Part shown: one piece after another, positions 13,300-15,140 of the stretch
Layout of the letters: the number at the start of each line of letters is the position of its first letter
Numbering within the stretch: the stretch's first letter is position 1
Assembly: GCA_016219455.1 (NCBI GenBank)
Contig: JACRMZ010000121.1
Location: forward strand, 1 to 15,140
Length of the DNA: 15,140 nt
Reading direction: 5' to 3'
Source: Candidatus Aenigmatarchaeota archaeon
Lineage (GTDB): Archaea > Aenigmatarchaeota > Aenigmatarchaeia > PWEA01 > JACRMZ01
Notes under the pieces: generated by a model
Told to the model about the DNA's origin: nothing
The model's input: only the letters and a program-made list of their open reading frames with translations
Database searches by the model: none
Position numbers and translations under genes: made by a program

Positions 13300-13686
13300 A
13301 TGGGGGAAATAATAGAAATAAAGCACGCCAAAGAGGGAAGGTATCTCATGATTGATGGCGAGCCCTGCAAAGTCGTATCTATACAGACAAGCGCTCCAGG
13401 CAAGCACGGCCACCTCAAGGTGCGTTTGGTAGGTGTTGGCGTTTTCGACAACAAGAAGAGGGAGATGCTGGCTCCAGGGCATGCGGCAGTCGAGGTCCCG
13501 TTAATAGAGAAGAAAGTGGCGCAGGTGATTTCGTTCATGGGGGACCATGTCCAGATAATGGATATGGAGACTTTTGAGACTTCGGATATCCCGGTACCGG
13601 AAGACATGAAAGGGACGTTTGTTGAAGGCGATCAGGTAAATTACTGGGAAATAGCCGGAAGAAGGATGATAGTATCCAGAAAGTAA
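13300..13686 (+). CDS. eif5a: Translation factor aIF5A (hypusinated)
   Basis: The 128-residue protein has the SH3-like N domain and OB-fold C domain of aIF5A. The hypusine loop reads SAPGKHGHLKVRLVG, with Lys35 as the residue that deoxyhypusine synthase modifies. It promotes peptide-bond formation at stalled ribosomes. I chose the ATG at 13300 over an in-frame TTG 27 nt upstream, because GTGAT (13292-13296) sits three bases before it and MGEIIEIKHAKEGRYLMIDG is the normal N-terminus. It is cotranscribed with the histone gene. The gene for its modifying enzyme begins about 1.2 kb downstream on the same strand, in a separate unit. Confidence 0.95.
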   Translation: MGEIIEIKHAKEGRYLMIDGEPCKVVSIQTSAPGKHGHLKVRLVGVGVFDNKKREMLAPGHAAVEVPLIEKKVAQVISFMGDHVQIMDMETFETSDIPVPEDMKGTFVEGDQVNYWEIAGRRMIVSRK

Positions 13687-13697
13687 CGCGCGCGTTA
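13684..13697. repeat. 14-bp perfect palindrome overlapping the aIF5A stop codon
   Basis: TAACGCGCGCGTTA reads the same on both strands, and its first three bases are the aIF5A stop codon. It has no loop, so it is not an ordinary terminator hairpin. A protein-binding site or chance are both possible. Confidence 0.5.
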
Positions 13698-13744
13698 TGA
13701 ATGTCCCATTTACAACAGTACAATCTCAGGGAAGCGCACTTCAT

Positions 13745-13792
13745 CCGTAAGCCGAAAAGCGATATTTTGAAAGGTTCTTCGGCACTTACAGG
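13745..13792. repeat. Bulged stem-loop downstream of aIF5A
   Basis: CCGTAAGCCGAA is mirrored by TTCGGCACTTACAGG, giving 12 base pairs with a 2-nt (CA) and a 1-nt (A) bulge on the right arm and a loop of about 21 nt. It lies in the 222-nt stretch (13687-13908) between the stop codons of aIF5A and the next minus-strand gene. It could be a processing or termination structure, a small RNA or a mobile-element remnant. Confidence 0.45.
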
Positions 13793-13908
13793 AAAATCAA
13801 CCGCACCAGCCGCTGATTAAATTCTTTGCCTTCTTCTCGTATTCTTTCAAGTCAAAGCCAACTAACTTTAACTCAAAAGCGCGCTTCCAGAATGTGTATA
13901 GAGGCGGG

Positions 13909-14343
13909 TTACTGAACCTGAAGCTTTTCAAACACTTTGTTTGCCCTGCGTATCCTGTTCTTTTGGCGCCTGGCATCAAGCTTTGCACCAACAAGCCAGC
14001 CTCCAATGACACCAAGCCCCACAGGGCCAAATGCCAGAGCAGTTCCAAGCGTAGCGCCCGCACCGACATAGTTTATTGCGCCATATTCAATCTTGTTGAA
14101 CGCCGTTGCCTTATGCCTGTATTCCTCAAGCCTAAGATCAAAGTCAGCGTCATCATTCCTCATTATCGTAAGTTTTCCGTTGAAGTCGATGCCACGTTTC
14201 TTTCCTGTTTTCTCCCACTTTTTCACGTAGCCAATCATGTCGTCAATCGAACGCTCAATATACTTTTTGCTTTTTGACGCCCCTTTCTTTGTGGGCTTGT
14301 AGATTATATCGTCCCCGAAAAAATCCTTCTCAAAGTAGTCCAT
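13909..14343 (-). CDS. Unknown protein with a C-terminal glycine-rich hydrophobic segment
   Basis: A 144-residue protein I do not recognise. The N-terminal two thirds are charged and probably helical (KSKKYIERSIDDMIGYVKKW). Near residue 95 comes a stretch of Gly, Ala and aliphatic residues (GAGATLGTALAFGPVGLGVI) that could form one or two membrane-inserted helices of glycine-zipper type. The end is strongly basic (KLDARRQKNRIRRANKVFEK). There is no signal peptide. GGGAGG (14356-14351) seven bases before the ATG, and a 1-nt gap to the previous stop, show coupling to the upstream gene. A +1 frame after its stop keeps coding character to 13797, ending LKEYEKKAKNLISGWCG, so the stop may reflect a frameshift. 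Confidence 0.6.
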   Translation of the reverse strand: MDYFEKDFFGDDIIYKPTKKGASKSKKYIERSIDDMIGYVKKWEKTGKKRGIDFNGKLTIMRNDDADFDLRLEEYRHKATAFNKIEYGAINYVGAGATLGTALAFGPVGLGVIGGWLVGAKLDARRQKNRIRRANKVFEKLQVQ

Positions 14344-14344
14344 G

Positions 14345-14749
14345 TCAATACCTCCCGTCCTTTTTGCCTTTCTTTATCTTCCTGTGTATCCGGTTTGCGA
14401 AACCGGCGATGTGCGGCGCTGCGGCTGATAGCCCCAATGTGAAGTATCCTAAAGGTATGTTTGATATCATGCCCAAAGCCATACCAGCTTTGTACGAGTT
14501 GCTGCCGTCGTTTTCAAGGAAAGCAGGAGCTGGCGTAAAGTAATTTTCATCTCTTGTTTCCCGTTTTGATATTAGCCTGGCAACAGTTTCTATGGCATAT
14601 CCTGTAGAACCGTGTCCGTATATGAATCCCCGCGCAAACTTCTTCTTTTTGCTGTTTCCTTTGAGTTTTCCCATTGCCTTGTCCAAGAACCCCCGCTCAT
14701 ACGGGGCTTCAACTATGTTGTCCATCTCACCGTTTTCATACTCATCCAT
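14345..14749 (-). CDS. Unknown protein, partner of the downstream glycine-zipper-like gene
   Basis: A 134-residue protein of no family I know. The N-terminus is acidic (MDEYENGEMDNIVEAPYERG), followed by a basic KLKGNSKKKKFARG, then GFIYGHGSTGYAIETVARLI. A Gly/Ala-rich hydrophobic stretch follows (KAGMALGMISNIPLGYFTLG with LSAAAPHIAGFAN) and then a basic tail (RIHRKIKKGKKDGRY). The membrane-prone middle and basic end mirror the downstream gene, which suggests the two act together at a membrane. I chose the ATG at 14749 because AGGTG lies five to six bases upstream. The frame runs further to 14827 but overlaps the promoter DNA (TTAAATACG at about 14787). Confidence 0.55.
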   Translation of the reverse strand: MDEYENGEMDNIVEAPYERGFLDKAMGKLKGNSKKKKFARGFIYGHGSTGYAIETVARLISKRETRDENYFTPAPAFLENDGSNSYKAGMALGMISNIPLGYFTLGLSAAAPHIAGFANRIHRKIKKGKKDGRY

Positions 14750-14858
14750 AGCAACACCTGTTCCTACTATAAAATGGTTAACGTATTTAAGCGTTTGCCC
14801 TCTTTGGGAGGCTTTTTGGCCAATCAATGCTTTTCAACCTATCCTGCGAGTGTTTGCT

Positions 14859-15140
14859 ATGAAGAGCCATTTCCAGAATTTCGGGACAAAGGTTCCAGGA
14901 AAATCTGTCCGCCACTTCAAGCCTAGAAAGCTTACAGTGAATGAAGCAATAGAGCAATTCTCAGGGATGGGGTTTGGCGCCCGCAAGTTGGCAATGGCAA
15001 CAGATGTCTGGGAGCGCATGATACGCGACAAAGAATGCTTCAAGATGATGAGCGTTTATGGGGCGATGGTCCCCGGCGGCATGAAGGACTGCCTCATTGA
15101 AATTGTCAGGAGCGGCTGGGTTGATGTGCTGGTGACAACT
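14859..15140 (+). CDS. dys: Deoxyhypusine synthase (partial, 5' part)
   Basis: The first 94 codons of an open frame that leaves the window. The residues match the N-terminal part of deoxyhypusine synthase: LTVNEAIEQFSGMGFGARKL, then AMATDVWERMIRDKECFKMM, then GAMVPGGMKDCLIEIVRSGW with DVLVTT, the start of the NAD-binding core. The enzyme transfers the aminobutyl group of spermidine to the conserved Lys of aIF5A, here Lys35 of the protein encoded at 13300. The frame is open further upstream (GTG at 14850) without a clear signal, so the exact start is uncertain. The catalytic Lys lies beyond the window, so an intact gene is likely but not shown. Confidence 0.9.
   Translation, partial: MKSHFQNFGTKVPGKSVRHFKPRKLTVNEAIEQFSGMGFGARKLAMATDVWERMIRDKECFKMMSVYGAMVPGGMKDCLIEIVRSGWVDVLVTT

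Noticed and set aside
13797-14069. Complete 90-residue minus-strand gene ending SGWCG
   Set aside because: Its first half lies out of frame inside the supported gene at 13909-14343 and looks like a shadow; only the last 38 codons look coded, so I treat them as a possible frameshifted tail.
1-15140. CRISPR array, insertion sequence or integrase gene
   Set aside because: No spaced direct repeats, no transposase or integrase motifs, and no target-site duplications were seen on either strand.

Overview
The window is a dense stretch of an archaeal chromosome. The archaeal markers are a tailless histone, aIF5A with its hypusine loop, the start of a deoxyhypusine synthase, a geranylgeranyl reductase for isoprenoid lipids, an A1:U72 initiator tRNA, and TATA boxes centred about 24-28 nt upstream of many start codons (leaderless genes). 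Internal operon genes instead carry GGTGA/GGAGG ribosome binding sites or ATGA overlaps. The lineage cannot be fixed from the sequence. It is compact, with mid-range base composition by eye and some biosynthetic capacity; a DPANN-type or small euryarchaeal genome would both fit.

Layout. (1) Positions 1-3283, minus strand: a glutamate-synthase-type operon of three genes, namely a degenerate FMN-barrel paralogue with a Cys triad, the FMN/Fe-S synthase subunit, and a class II glutamine amidotransferase that runs off the left edge. A divergent Lrp/AsnC regulator lies across a 77-nt promoter region. (2) 3804-5133: a catalytically degraded SNase-fold protein, a flavin split-barrel protein and a YunG-like protein of a family best known from bacteria. 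(3) 5120-8717: an XRE-CBS regulator divergent from a methionine operon made of a split cobalamin-independent methionine synthase (inactive N half, zinc-bearing C half) and methylenetetrahydrofolate reductase. (4) 8714-10830: a GNAT acetyltransferase and a tautomerase-like protein, divergent from serine hydroxymethyltransferase and sharing one TATA element with it. (5) 10880-11510: a small orphan protein, a broken small gene and the initiator tRNA. (6) 11557-13686: geranylgeranyl reductase, divergent from a histone-aIF5A operon. (7) 13687-15140: a bulged inverted repeat, a two-gene unit of unknown proteins with glycine-rich hydrophobic segments and an apparently frameshifted tail, and the start of deoxyhypusine synthase, which modifies aIF5A.

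How it fits together. GlyA makes the one-carbon methylene-pterin, MetF reduces it to methyl-pterin, and the split MetE pair passes the methyl to homocysteine. The XRE-CBS protein is a plausible adenosyl-ligand-sensing regulator of that operon, and the Lrp protein a plausible regulator of the glutamate synthase genes. aIF5A and deoxyhypusine synthase form an enzyme-substrate pair. The points most worth a second look are the barrel-plus-degenerate-paralogue subunits in both the glutamate and methionine systems, the candidate operators between the XRE-CBS gene and metE, the broken gene beside the tRNA, and the unrecognised gene pair at 13909-14749.
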